64,000 nt of DNA. Origin: Yponomeuta sedellus (Eukaryota; Arthropoda; Insecta; Lepidoptera; Yponomeutidae). Under the pieces are notes generated by a model that ran no database searches, was not told the origin of the DNA, and worked only from the letters and a program-made list of their open reading frames with translations. The stretch covers positions 16,297,143 through 16,361,142 of the forward strand of contig OW203724.1 in NCBI GenBank assembly GCA_934045075.1. Reading direction: 5' to 3'. A program made the translations under genes and the position numbers. This document shows, piece after piece, positions 40,405-52,099 of this stretch; position 1 is the stretch's first letter; the number at the start of each line of letters is the position of its first letter.

Positions 40405-40590
40405 ATTCTTTTTGTTGCACTAACCCTTGCTAAGGGCAATTTTAAAAACCTATTTAGAGGCAAAATCTATAGATTTAGAGGCTAAATCTATAGATATGTC
40501 GCTGCATGTAAATAATACAGAGAATATTGTAGAGGTTCGAGTCCCGGCATGGGTGGAATTTTTAGCCTCTAAATAGGTTTTTAAAAACGT
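40405..40590. mobile_element. Collapsed fold-back of the tRNA-like SINE
   Basis: Left part 'gcactaacccttgctaaggg' and 'acctatttagaggc', middle with 'aatacagagaatattgtaga', right part 'ggttcgagtcccggcatggg' and 'gcctctaaataggttttt'. Confidence 0.75.
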
Positions 40591-41699
40591 TTAATAAAAC
40601 TTGTTTTGGTGATATGTAATTTTATTGATAGATATAAGATAGAGAACACTTTATTGTACATAAAAAATAATTACACAGATATTTCTTAACTTAAGAGTAG
40701 GTACCTACAGACGGCGGCCTCATCACTAAAAGTGATCTCTTTCAGACAACCTTTGGATTGAATTGAATTTTGTGTTACACAGATAGACGTATTTACATAC
40801 TAACACGTCGTAGTTATCGTGCAAATAAACAGCAACAGTGTGAGAGCCAAATACAAGCACTGCCAGTTCCATTAGAAGTAAATCGACTAACTTACGAGCA
40901 CACAAAAATATGCCGAGAATCCGTTCTCATGTCTTGGGCACCAAACGATATATTCTGTAACTATCGCTGATATAACCCAATGAAAAGCGCTTTCTACTCT
41001 CTAGTCCCGGTCAAAGGAGAAGACTTTACAACTAGCGTTAGGTATTTTTAGGAGTATATCAGGTACCTAATTAAAAAATATCACCTCACTGTTTGACACT
41101 ACCCTCCGTTTTCTCCACGTCACCTGTTGGTTGGCATAAACGATTTAATAATAATAATAAGGACTTATAAGTTGTCCAAAAGATGGAGAAGTGGACAATT
41201 TGCTCTGTCTGGATTGCCCTTACGGATATAGGAAGAAGCTTTGAAGAAAAGAAAAGTGAACCTTCTTCGTTGGCCGAGTGAATTTATTGAAACCCACGTT
41301 AGACCAAGGTTGAGCCAGAGTTGCGGTTTTTGAATCTAGGTGGAAGCGGTCACTAATACCTAATAATAAGTGGTCGTGATTTACTGCCTTTGACTTATGA
41401 GCAAGTTAATGTTCCGTTCTGGGTTGCTACGAGTACAAAGTAGGTACCTTAGTCCTCCACTGTATGGATTTCTCCGATTTAACCGACTGTGTAGGTTAAA
41501 GACAGATCACCTTCGTTTCACCAACGTTCATAAGTCGTTGCATGCACGCACGCCGGGTTACAATGTAACAGTTACCTACTATTCATTACTTAGAGGGCTT
41601 TGAATTTTTTTTCGAAATTCTTGCGGAACCTCTACAGGAGTATCGTGGAACCCTAGGGTTCCGCGGAACTTTGAGTATGGCTGACCTACTCCATCGCTC

Positions 41700-42235
41700 G
41701 GTTTTTGTCAGCGGGATCGAATCCGAAACGAATCAATTCGCCAGAGAACTAAAGTCATCGACATAGCTCAACGGATTCTTCTTCTTCATCTTCAGGCTAT
41801 ATTATGTAGTCCACTGTTGGACATAGCCCTCCCCTAATGAGCGCCATAGCGCCCTGTCTTCAGTTTGCCGCATCCAGCATCTGCCTGCAGTTTTTCGCAG
41901 ATCGTCATCCCACCTGGTCGGAGGGCGTCCTACACTACGTTTGCCGGGTCGCGGTCTCCACTCAAGAACACGTTTACTCCATCGGTTGTCGGTTCTTCGC
42001 TCAACGGATTAGCAAGCTGAAACTGAAGTGACAGTGGGCGGGTCATATTATGTACCGCAGGACTGATAATCGTTGGGTTGGAATGGTTCTAGAGTGGAGA
42101 CTGCGAATCGACAAACGTAGCGTCGGATGCCCTGTAACTAGTTGGAGCGACGACATTCGCAAAGCGGTGGGCAGTGACTGGAAGGGAAAAGCCGAAGATC
42201 GGGCTCAGAAGCAAGTGGACTGACACCGGATGATT
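41700..42235 (+). pseudogene. RTE-type LINE C-terminal coding end, split by a nested insertion
   Basis: 41715-41777 reads RIRNESIRQRTKVIDIAQRI; after the insertion it resumes SKLKLK, stop, QWAGHIMYRRTDNRW (42011-), then CPVTSWSDDIRKAVGSDW and ends QKQVD-stop (42221). This is the conserved end of insect RTE polyproteins. One internal stop is visible. Confidence 0.85.
41778..41998 (-). mobile_element. Truncated RTE LINE inserted antisense into another RTE copy
   Basis: Flanked by the 12-bp duplication gctcaacggatt (41766-41777 and 41999-42010). On the minus strand it reads EWRPRPGKRSVGRPPTRWDD, then DLRKTAGRCWMRQTEDR, and ends in a (gaa)n-type tail at the left border. Confidence 0.9.
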
Positions 42236-42240
42236 ATGAT

Positions 42241-43560
42241 GAACAAATTCAAATTCAAATAAATTTATTTGAACATAAAGAATTTACATTCTGTTTGCTG
42301 AATGTCAATGTACAATGTAAAATGTTAGCCGCCGCCTTCGGGCCGTATTGTAGTGGAGAAAAAGGCAGCGGAAAAAAAACTCCACTCTGACCATCTTTTC
42401 ACAAATCATCTTAAAACCAAATACATCAGTTGCGATATATAGACCTAATAAGATTTCATGATTGCCATTAACAACCCTAAATGCCAAAGCATTAGTAAAA
42501 TGTCTCACAATAATAGGAGAAAACATAAGTGCTGCGGCCAGACACACGAACAGCACTCGTTTACGAGCATAACGCAGTGGTCAGCCATCATCAGTCTCAA
42601 CCATTTTGGAGGGAGATAGATGACCCGAACACCACGCTACCATTCGAATGACCTTTAGGAAACCTGCAGTTAAGTTTTTGTCAGTTATAGAATGTATCAT
42701 ATAGTTATTAATATGCAATCACGTCGTCTGTACACACACTTGTATTATAAATTATGTTATAGTTATACTTAACAATAAAATCGCGGTGGAATTGGTTTAC
42801 TACCACGGACTAGGATCGTTTATATAGTCGTCTATTCTATAATATGCCTTTTTACATAGCGAATTTTTAATGAAAGTTTTATATTTATTTTCAGACAAGG
42901 ATAGAACACGTTCTGGAATTTTGTTGTAAAAACGAACGCAGTAACCTACAAATGATGTGCCTACCTTGGCTAATCGGGATTTAGTATAAGCAACCTTGTT
43001 TCTATTCCTTGTGTTTACGTTATGAACGTCCCTTTTTAATTAAAACATTGTTATATTTTTTCGGACATACATTATATTATGGAATATATTTTGGCAAGCC
43101 AGTGTAAGAATGCCTATTTCTATAAAACGCTCCCTTAGCGATTCTCTACTGTTTAAGTTGTAAATAGCTCTTATTGCTCTTTTTTGCAAGACAAATATGG
43201 TTTCTATATCTGCTGCCCGTCCCCATAATAACAAACCATACGACATGACACTGTAAAAATAACTAAAATAGACCAGCCTCGCCGTCAACACGTCTGTAAG
43301 TTGTCTAATTTTTCTGACTGCAAACGCTGCTGAACTCAACCGACCCGACAGTTTTCTAATATGCTGACCCTATTGCAGTTTTGAGTCTATCGTTATCCCT
43401 AAAAAATGCGTAGACTCTACCAGCTCTAGCCTCTCACCAGATATTTTTAAACTCGTGTCAACATTTTTAACATTGGGTAGTGAGAATTTGATGCATTTTG
43501 CCTTTTTTGCATTTAGCATCAGATTGTTTATAGTGAACCAGTTTAGAACCTAAGTGTCAA
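42241..43560 (-). pseudogene. Jockey-type LINE remnant, antisense
   Basis: Minus strand from about 43556: LNWFTINNLMLNAKKAKCIK, ESTHFLGITIDSKLQ, then 43339-43040 SSAAFAVRKIRQLTDVLTAR and SVMSYGLLLWGRAADIE with RAIRAIYNLNSRESLRERF. This is the C-terminal half of a reverse transcriptase with stops and a frameshift near 43340. The 3' UTR and an 'aattcaaattcaaataaat' tail end at 42241. Confidence 0.87.
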
Positions 43561-43722
43561 ATACATACCTACATATTTTGACACTGGAATCGTCAAATAG
43601 GTAACCCGGTAGAGTGGACTGGACAGTTATGAGATAGAAATGCTTGTTCCATTACGTTTGTTTATGTAGTTGTGTGACACCTTGATGTCTTAGATAATAT
43701 TAAAAATAAATATTCATGGATA

Positions 43723-43910
43723 TTTTTAAAAAACCTATTTAGAGGCTTAAAATTTCATCCAAGCCGGGACTCGAACCCGCGACCTCTGGCTAACCGTGCC
43801 AGCGCTCTTCTAACTGAGGTAATGGGCGACTAACGGCATCAGTAAAATTTCGATCCTCTTTACAACACTCTGTATTACCTACGTACAGTAGGTAATACAG
43901 AGTGCAGTGA
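43723..43910 (-). mobile_element. tRNA-like SINE with terminal hairpin
   Basis: Minus strand: A-box-like 'ttacctcagttagaagagcg', B box 'gggttcgagtcccggc'. Ends at a 17-bp hairpin (43866-43882 / 43888-43904) from the 'ctctgtattac' part of the element. Confidence 0.8.
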
Positions 43911-44034
43911 CATCTGGATTGATGGATATATTACACAGATCTCGTTAGCCCTATACTAAGTACACACTAAAAACTGACTTGTGTTAAATACAGGTGCTAA
44001 CTCAACGATAGATTAAATACAGTAAATTCATAGA

Positions 44035-44160
44035 TAACATCCAAGACCCGAGAAAAACTTGAAAAGTTCGTTTCTTAGTTTGACCCGGCCGGGGTTCGAA
44101 CCCAAGACCTCTCGCACGGTAGACAGATGCGCTACCGCGCCGCCACAAAGGTCGTCATAA
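44035..44160 (-). mobile_element. tRNA-derived SINE
   Basis: Minus strand: 'ggcggcgcggtagcgcatct', B box 'ggttcgaaccccggccgg', tail 'gttttctcgggtcttggatg'. Same family as 13238-13372. Confidence 0.75.
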
Positions 44161-45300
44161 AACGGTTATAGGTTGTGCGTTTGCAATAACGCCTTATACT
44201 TATGTACTCGTCTGAATCTAAAATTATTTCTGATTATAGGCACCCTTTATCTTAGGTCTGAGACCGTGTATTCTGACGTGTGTATTACGTAATTAATTAC
44301 TACCATTTTCACGATTTGATACGTTTTTATTTGAATACGTTTCTTATAAAAAAATTAAGCCAATTATAAATGGGATTGAAAAATAAACTTTAGAGGCCGT
44401 TACCTTTACTTTACAAGTTTAAACTTAGCACCAGATAAGAATAACTCCCGAGTTAACGTTCTTTGTGTTTAAGTTGTATCAAATTATTAAAAAAGGTCTC
44501 AGGGTAAACAAATTACTGACAGCAAAACGACGTTAGTTTCACAATTTAACAAGCATCCTACGTTTTAAAAAGCATTAACTAGTAACGGACAGCGGAGAAA
44601 TACAACATTACAAAGAAGAGATAAAAGTATTAATACCTACCGCTGTTAAACCAAATACTGCTGAATCGTGCCGATTACGTCGCCGACGTCTTTCGGGAAA
44701 ATACCCAATTAGTGAAGATCCTCCAATATTTTCCTACAATGCTTTCATTATCACCTTCGCAAAAAACCCTTCATTTTGTAAAGCACAAGAGTGATCTATT
44801 CGGTGGCCCGATCGACGGTACTTAAAGTATTAATTTAAGTGTCATCATCACCTTCGTTAGTTGCTAAGTACTCACCTCGACCGCGTCCATTGTTTCCAAG
44901 CTGCAATTACAACCCCGTGGCATCCGTATGCTTGCGGCACAAAATAGCATAAACATAGTAGGTCTACGTCTACTCCGATTGTCGTTGACAATGGCAGTAT
45001 TACTAGTGGTGTTCTCGAAAAAAATTCACTCGTTGAAATACGATTTCGTCATTGACAACTTTTAGCTTCCTTTCCCTAAGTCCTTTGAATTTTTCTTTAT
45101 TCAATAGTCCATGCTCAATAAGAATCTAGTATATAAAAAACTCTCGTCACAATGTTTGTTTTATATTTTTTGTTTATATTTGGGAGGTCTGAGAATAGGT
45201 CTTAACCTAATTAATATTGCAAAAAATATTTACGGAATCAGCTTGTAGGTGTATACATTTTCAAGCGTTGAGGTAGGTACATGAATTTATCCGCCACAAT
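44161..45300. other. Intergenic stretch
   Basis: No gene or clear repeat found; AT-rich, with short open frames only. Confidence 0.4.
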
Positions 45301-45307
45301 ATTTTCC

Positions 45308-45545
45308 TTTTTTAAAAACCTATTTAGAGGCTAAAAATTCTACCCAGCCGGGATTCGAACCCGCGACCTCTGGCTATCTTGCTGGCTATCCGTGCCAGCG
45401 CTCTTTCCAACTGAGCTAAGGGGCGACTCACCGGCATCAGTGAAATTTCGAACCTCTTTACAATATTCTCTGTATTACGTACAGGTAGCACTCTTAGTCT
45501 TAACTTAGCACGGGTTAGAGCATTAAAAAGAATATAATATTTTCC
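45308..45545 (-). mobile_element. Full-length tRNA-like SINE
   Basis: Most complete copy. Minus strand: 'ctaacccgtgctaag', 'gtaatacagagaatattgta', tRNA-like 'ccccttagctcagttggaaa' (A box), then 'cgcgggttcgaatcccggct' (B box) and 'agcctctaaataggttttta'. It gives the consensus for the fold-back copies. Confidence 0.88.
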
Positions 45546-46270
45546 TTCATGGTTAGCGGGTAACAAATGCTATTCCAATTCTTGAGCAGACCTTCTACGG
45601 CTTACATTTGCGTGGTTCTGCATTACTGGCAGCAATGGACTTGACCTAATTGGCGGTGTGTTAAGTAATAAGAAATGATTTCTTTGTTGCGATGACGACG
45701 ACATGGCTCACTGGGAATCGTAGATAGTATCGCCAAGTTTAAGGTTTCGCCGCATCTACGCGGGCGGTATTTTACTGGTGATAGCGCATCGATCAAACGC
45801 TTGCCTAGCAAGTCACATTCGTGAAACCCTGCCCGTATTAGTACAAAGGCACTAATAGGCGCAAAAGGCTTATAGGGAAGAGTAGGTGATCGTGCTATTC
45901 CACTATGAAGGGAAATTTCCCGTCAGGCATATCGTATGCCTGGGAGGACATCCGGTCCGACTGTTGTTCGTCGTATGTTAGGTATATTTATGATTATTAT
46001 GTTATGTGAAACACTTTGCTTGCGCGATGCAGGACTGTTGGAGTTTATAGTTCGAGCGCAGAGTTGACATCTCGCCACAGGCTTTAATATAGGTAAATTC
46101 TAAATTAAATTGAAGATCGACTCCATGCAGGTCTCTTAGGTGGGGGTGGCAGATTAAAAAGATTAAAAAGTCGACGGGTATAACTTTTTAAATTCGTGTT
46201 AACAGCCTTGTGTCCATTCGCTCAGCCCGGCCAGATCCCTAAGCGAATTCATCGGCGTATGACTTAGTGA
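45546..46270. other. Intergenic stretch
   Basis: No gene supported. 45623-45811 is open on the minus strand but shows no recognisable domain. Confidence 0.35.
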
Positions 46271-46278
46271 TCCGGCAG

Positions 46279-46530
46279 TCAAAGGCATCCGACGCAGTTT
46301 TCCGCCCGCCCGTCGCCGCCAGAGTCGAGAGATGGGGCCGGGTCCGACTCTTGGATGACTCCGCTATAGCGATCCTCCACCGAGATGTAGTTGAGCCGGA
46401 ACTGACGCTGGGCGCATGCTAAGACGCAGGCGACGCAGCACAGCGCAGTACAGGGCAGGGCAGTGGAGGCTGACATAGGGCCCCACCGCATGCAGGCTAC
46501 GACGCAACTATTTGCTCCATTCCTCGGCAA
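46279..46530 (-). other. Unidentified GC-rich open frame with signal-like N-terminus
   Basis: 83 codons with GC-rich third positions, unlike its surroundings. From an internal Met: MSASTALPCTALCCVACVLA, a hydrophobic stretch that could be a signal peptide, then QFRLNYISVEDRYSGVI and an acidic tail ending ENCVGCL. I do not recognise it. Part of the hydrophobic segment lies in an inverted repeat (gcgacgcagcacagcgcag, near 46430, against 46797-46825), so it may be repeat-derived. Confidence 0.25.
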
Positions 46531-46830
46531 TTCTTACCCATAATAACTCTTTCAATGTCTTTTTTTAATAGTCTGGATGATTTGTATCATACAAACAAGG
46601 TTCACAGCGAACTAATTCAATTAAATGTTTTGTCATCGCAGCAAAATTGTTAGTAAACACGCCTCGACATGCACGCGTCGCGGAGAAATTTGTGCCGCCA
46701 CAACAACGAGACGCAGAGCAGGGCAGACACATGTTGGCGTAGCACGTGCCTGCGCCGCAGCGTACGTAGCTCAATGACGTTCCATGCTTTACAAAACCTG
46801 CGCTGCACTGTGCTGCGTCGCCTGCATATC
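46430..46830. repeat. GC-rich imperfect inverted repeat
   Basis: 'caggcgacgcagcacagcgc' near 46427 and 'tgcgctgcactgtgctgcgt' plus 'cgcctgc' near 46799 are near complements, with 'gacgcagagcagggcag' between. Possibly a DNA element whose family I cannot name. Confidence 0.5.
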
Positions 46831-46959
46831 AGCATGCGTCCAACCTTAGTCTCAGCTGTTCCAACCCCACGACCGCGCCACTGTCATTCCCGGTCATAGC
46901 ACGTTCACGATAACCCCGTTGTAATAGACATCAGGACTATCGGGCCGGGGCATCGTGAG

Positions 46960-47240
46960 CATTCATTCATTAACATTAACATTTACATACAGGCGCATAC
47001 ATTGCTTCTGGCCCCACACTAGGATACCCTGTGTCGTGGGAACGAGAAACAGTGACATCACAAACATGTAAACATCCAAGACCTGGGTTTTTTGTCCCCA
47101 GCCGGGGTTCGAACCCGGGACCTCTGGCATGGTAGGCAGATGCAATACCGCTGCGCACCTGGCCGTCGATATCATTGAGATATAAACAATTTTCTTTCTC
47201 CACGCACGAGTTCCCGTGTCCCCCAATCTCAACACCTAAC
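46960..47240 (-). mobile_element. tRNA-derived SINE
   Basis: Minus strand: 'gcgcagcggtattgcatctg', 'cagaggtcccgggttcgaac' (B box), tail 'caggtcttggatgtttacat' and 'cacaggg'. Related to 13880-13960 and 63130-63240. Confidence 0.7.
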
Positions 47241-47483
47241 CATAGGAGCAACACGCGTTAACAATACAGTAGGGAAGGAAGAGAAGTTAGGGCAGGGGAA
47301 GATGGTATGTTTGGGCCTTCCACTTCTGCCCTAGTCAAGTGAGAGTAGTTTTCTCCATATCAGTTTCTACTCCTTTGCGTAGACAAACGATGACGTGGTA
47401 AAATGATTTAGAATTTAGTTACAAAAGTTTATTGTAGTACTTAGTATTATATTATAAGGTAAGTCGCCAGACTCCAATCGTAG

Positions 47484-47522
47484 ATAGATGTAGATGTTAC
47501 TTAATGTAACATCTACATCTAT
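47484..47522. repeat. Perfect 17-bp hairpin
   Basis: Arms atagatgtagatgttac and complement, loop ttaat. Confidence 0.8.
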
Positions 47523-47529
47523 CGATAGA

Positions 47530-48015
47530 CGTTAGAATAGTGGTAAGTGGCATTTAAATATCGCCTTCCCTCCCGGGATACAGGTGTGTGCGTTCTTATT
47601 TCATCTATGGCCCCATATTTCTAACCATAAATGCTCTTTGCAACTGTTATGGTTAAACGCCTAAACGGCTAAATAGATTTCTTATTTTATCTATGTCTCC
47701 ATGTTTGTAATTATTGACTGCTATGGTTAAACTCATAAAGGACTGAATAGATTTAAATGAACTGTTACTGTCACTTCTTTCTACAATAAAGAATAAGTAT
47801 TCTATCTATCTATTTATGAAATACGGCGAGGAAATTGCGTGCTCAGAAATATCTTAGACTAACATTCGTCTAAAAAAATCGAATTCTGCGTGAACGAAAT
47901 CACGGACAATGATAGATCACCCTAGATGGAGTTCTGAAGGATTTTCTCTCGTCAAGTTGAGATCGAATTTAAGGCACTAAGTGGTGCTAACTAGCGCCAC
48001 TAATTAAAAAAACAT
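47530..48015. other. Intergenic stretch
   Basis: Contains a short decayed tandem pair (47600-47760, 'aaatagatttcttattttatc' / 'gaatagatttaaatg' type) and a 'ctatctatctattta' string. No gene. Confidence 0.35.
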
Positions 48016-48019
48016 ATCT

Positions 48020-48370
48020 TCATTTATAACGTGTCTTTTGAAAACGTGATCATTGTAAATCCTAATAGACTTACTAGCACTTTTTAGAATCTACTGACAA
48101 GAACCTAGGTACAAGAATTTACTACTTTCAAGCAGTTTTGCCAAAGATGGCCGTTCTTAGCGGAAATCCCAGGTTGTTGATCGTAGGTTCTTATGAGTAG
48201 GTTCTAAAAAGAGCTAGTAAGTATATCTATTAGGACGTAAAATGTTAAATTTTTCATAAGAGTTCTTAAAATAGAAAAAGGTTCTTAAAATAGTTGCCAT
48301 AGTTGTTAAGATTTATGATGTTCACTTTAAAAAAGGCATCATAGTAGTTTATGATACTGTTGCATTATTA
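48020..48370. mobile_element. Inverted-repeat element related to 1085-1290
   Basis: Imperfect inverted pair: 'tcctaatagacttactagca' at 48060 against 'gctagtaagtatatctatta' + 'gga' at 48212-48234, with 'cagttttgccaaagatggcc' between. The strings 'gttgttaagatttatgat' and 'agcggaaatc' recur at 1140-1235. Confidence 0.6.
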
Positions 48371-49369
48371 AGGGTTCTTAAAACACGAGCGTATGTTCTT
48401 ATCACACGAGTGTTATAAGACAAAGTTATGTACAATGTCATACACTACTTTATCTAATAATAAATAAAATAATATTAAACAGAACCAACCTTTGTTTAAA
48501 TATTGAAAAGGTTTTTTAAATGTAAAATGTTGGCGCCATGGCGCAAACATCGATTATTGCGCATGCGTGTTGCGTCGCCGCGGACTCTTCATTGAAACCT
48601 TTTTTTTTTTAAAGTAGAGGTTCAACCTTCTTGGTCCAACTGGAGGTTGTATAGGTGTATCGTTATTATTAAAAAGTTATATTATGATACAGGTGTCCAT
48701 ACAAGACCTGTATCGAAATAAAAAAAATCTTTTTTTATTTTAGGATCTATGCGTAATGTTTGTCATAAGAGTTTTGTTTTCAGTTTTATAATATTTGTAT
48801 TATAGTATCAGAGTAGATAAAACTAGTTATGATTTTGATTTCGTTGGTGGCGCTACAGCGTAGCCCTTATAAATCAATCGTGTAGGTATATGGGGGTAAT
48901 TTCTGATCCAAAAGAAACTTTGCGCGCAATCTAAAATTGTTTGCGTAGACTTGAAGTTGAATGTACCTAGATATATAAATAGAGAAAATAAAAGAAAAAT
49001 ACTTACAATGATATTTCTTAAAGTACACATTGAAGTACACACGGTGGCCTTATTACAAAAAGTTGTCTCTTTCAAATACAGGTAATAAGGTAACAGGAAT
49101 ATATACAAGTACATTTTACAGGTCTATTCAATACTCGTATTCTTATGTCTTAATTCAACATAAAATATTTGATTTTTAAGTCGCAGTATTTTGAAGTAAA
49201 TGGTTGAAGATTACCACTGTCCATATCTTAAATTGACTCAGGTAACTGAGGTAAAATAAAATAACAATTATATTCTGGACCGCTAATTTTAGTAGAAAAC
49301 ACTCGAAAAACGCTCATTGAAATAATCCGTGCTAGAGATTTTATAAGGAAACAAAAAATAATTAATTAA

Positions 49370-49470
49370 AACAGTTTTTATACGGATTTCACTCGTTTTT
49401 TTATCCATATAAAAACAGTTTTAATTATGTCTAGTGCTCGTGTTAACCTTAAAAAATACTAAAAAATAAT
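49370..49470. mobile_element. Solo Penelope-like terminal repeat fragments
   Basis: 'tacggatttcactcgttt' followed by 'aaacagttttaattatgtct' and 'agtgctcgtgttaacctta', the same strings that bound the element at 35128-35995. Confidence 0.75.
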
Positions 49471-51400
49471 TATCGAAACAGGTTAAGATTTGACGAAGTT
49501 ATGAGAGAACAAAGTAAAAATAAAAGTAATATACTTAAGCGTCGAATTGATATCCTCTTCCTCTTTTGAAGGCAGTTAAAACCGTAACCATAGATTTAAT
49601 TGACCTTAAGAAGAGCTTTAGAGGAATCGTACTTTTATATATGAGACCTTAAGGCGCTTCATGACGCTAACTAGCGTCACCATCGTACATAACCTCACGC
49701 CTGTATCCCAGAGGGGTAGGCAGAGACCAGGGACTGCCACTTGCCACAATCCTGACAGATCGCCTTCGCTTCATCTACGTTCATAAGGCGTTGCATGTAC
49801 GCACGCCAGTTTCGGATAATTTTTTTAGAGCCACCAATGGAAAAAAAAATATTTGTGTTCCTTTGGTGGTGTAGTTAGTATCCGGAAGCATCTTAAACGT
49901 AGAGTTGTTTTCAACAATCTCATGTACGAGCTGTATGACTAGTAAACTCCACAAAATCTTCTCTTTCCTACAAATTTTGGCCCAACGCACTTCTAAAGCA
50001 AAGATGCGATACTTTGATATGGTTCATTGATCCGTTATCAAAGGCTTTTCCGCTGAATAGACAGCTCATCGGAATCTGATATGACAATTGGGTCAGTGCC
50101 AGTCTGAACTCAAGTTCAATGCCTTCGGCCATGGATTAGACGAAAATTTTGTTGTTACGTAAATGTTCTATTGTTCAATTATTTTATTTGTTATGACTTT
50201 ATGAGTCTTTAATGTAAACAAGTTAATGAACATTCTGGAAAAAATAAAGGCAATTACATAAAAAAAAAACTTACCAGTACTTCCTGACTGTGTGATCTTA
50301 ATAACTGGATACGTTTGCTTGTTTCTTCATGCATGTGTCTTATTTGCGTGAAAAACTAATAGTAATAAACTTCCGAATTATAAAAGTCCATTAATTAATG
50401 CCTGACCTGGGAAAGATCTACAGCTTGTACCAAAATATTAAATGTAAATAAAGTAAGTGTATGTACCTTTTTAAGAATAAATAGGTACATTTACTTGTAA
50501 GTTTACCTTTTAAATAAATAAAAATAAAAATAAAGGAGATCGACTTCCATTCGATCTCCTAAAGTTTTTGCGCACGTGAAAATGTAGTTATGGGGTTTTT
50601 GGATGCAAAAGAAAAGACCTTGTTGTCACTAGAAATTGACATTGCTGCTTGTTAGGGTTTTAGAACTTTAGCGCCTGGATTATGTAACTTTCCACGTATA
50701 CATCTGTGTGCGAAAGCGGAATGTTTACTTAGCTCTGCCGTATAGATATGAAGCGTAATATGTATACCACAGAGGATACCGCATTTCAGTGAACATCTGA
50801 TAAGTGACAGTGATATTAAACAATATACTAGTACGACAAAGTCCAGTAGATAATTCGTTTTTGCACACAGATATTTACGTGGAAAGACACATAATCAAGG
50901 CGCAGGTGATGAAGTTCTTATGCCATCACCTTTGCAGCGACGTAGCTACTTACGGTTTCATAAAAACCAATTCGCCTTTACAAAATAGCGAAATATGAAG
51001 ATATATGTGGACGGAATTTTTATTTATAGAGCAATGCTTATTGAAATCAGTTGGCAATTGTGTCCACTGTAACCCAAAAATCAGGCAAACGGACACGGGT
51101 GGCCGGTTTGAGGCCGGCCACATACTACAGCCGGAATGCCGTTTCAAAATATCGAATCGGGATTCCGGACGCTGTGAATTCATACAAACCTATGGGCCTA
51201 CATTACATAAAGGCACTTTTCCGTTCGAATTTTTTCCCGATACGGATTTCCGCTTGGCAGCCTGCGCTTCCGGAATCCCGTACGGAAAAAAACCGTTTCG
51301 AACGCAACTCTTCTATTTTGTACGGGTCGAAACACACGTCAGGTTCAGATGGAATAAAGGAGCGAGATTTAAAATACATGAAATAAAAGATTTTTTATAT
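49471..51400. other. Intergenic stretch with unassigned open frames
   Basis: A dispersed-repeat string lies at 49700-49810 (tgacagatcgccttcgcttc), also at 41500-41560. Open frames 50804-50998 and 51005-51598 (+) have no recognisable domain; the second runs into the repeat that follows. Likely repeat-derived. Confidence 0.35.
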
Positions 51401-51404
51401 TTAA

Positions 51405-51780
51405 AACTAGCTGCCCCAGCGAACTTCGTACCGCCTAACAGTCGATTCTTTAATTTTTTTTTATATATTTCTCTCTGTGAGAACCATCCTCGTACTTCGA
51501 GGAATATTCTAAAAAAAGAATTAGCGAAATCGGTTCAGCTGCTCTCGGGATTTGCGCTTACCAAAACATTCAGCGTTTCATTTTTATATTATAGATAGCT
51601 GACCCAGCGAATTTCGTACCGCCTAACAGTTGATTCGTTTTTTTTAATTTTTATCTCCGTAATGAACCATCGTCGTCCTTCAAGGAATATTCTAAAAAAA
51701 GAATTAGCGAAATCGGTTTAGCTGCTCTCGACATTTGCGCTTACCAACACATTCAGCGATTCATTTTTATATTATAGATT
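51405..51780 (+). repeat. Tandem dimer of a dispersed repeat, two units of about 185 nt
   Basis: Units start 'agctgccccagcgaacttcg' and 'agctgacccagcgaatttcg' and both end 'cattcagcg-ttcatttttatattatagat'. They are about 85-90% alike by eye. Confidence 0.85.
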
Positions 51781-51944
51781 ATTCTATATTCAATGAAAAA
51801 CTCTGAACTCACTAGCTAGCGTATCTGGACCATAAACACTACTCTCACAACGATAGTGGCCTAAACTAGCAATTTTGCGGAGCCTTGTGTTTTCGAAGGA
51901 AAAATTGACGTATGTATATGATAACCATTTGCATATTGTTTGCC

Positions 51945-52090
51945 CACTACTGCCTACTATTGGCCTTTTCCTCCGAATGCCATCTCTCACGATCCCTTGC
52001 CAGCCGCATCCACGGGCCCTCTGCTAACTCAACGAGATTGTTCGATCATCGGGCCGCTGGTCTGCCCACTAACCGTCGTGCTGGGCCTTA
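51945..52090 (-). pseudogene. RTE-type LINE C-terminal fragment
   Basis: Minus strand reads ARRLVGRPAAR, NNLVELAEGPWMRLARDRER, then WHSEEKANSRQ-stop, with one internal stop after GRPAAR. Conserved end of insect RTE elements. Confidence 0.75.
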
Positions 52091-52099
52091 ATTCTGTGT

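Noticed and set aside
46565..46835. Cys-rich minus-strand open frames as a secreted peptide
   Set aside because: Overlapping frames in two phases of a GC-rich repeat-like segment, with no domain or supporting splice site.
51005..51598. 197-codon plus-strand open frame as a gene
   Set aside because: No recognisable domain, no splice or promoter evidence, and its last third is a dispersed repeat.
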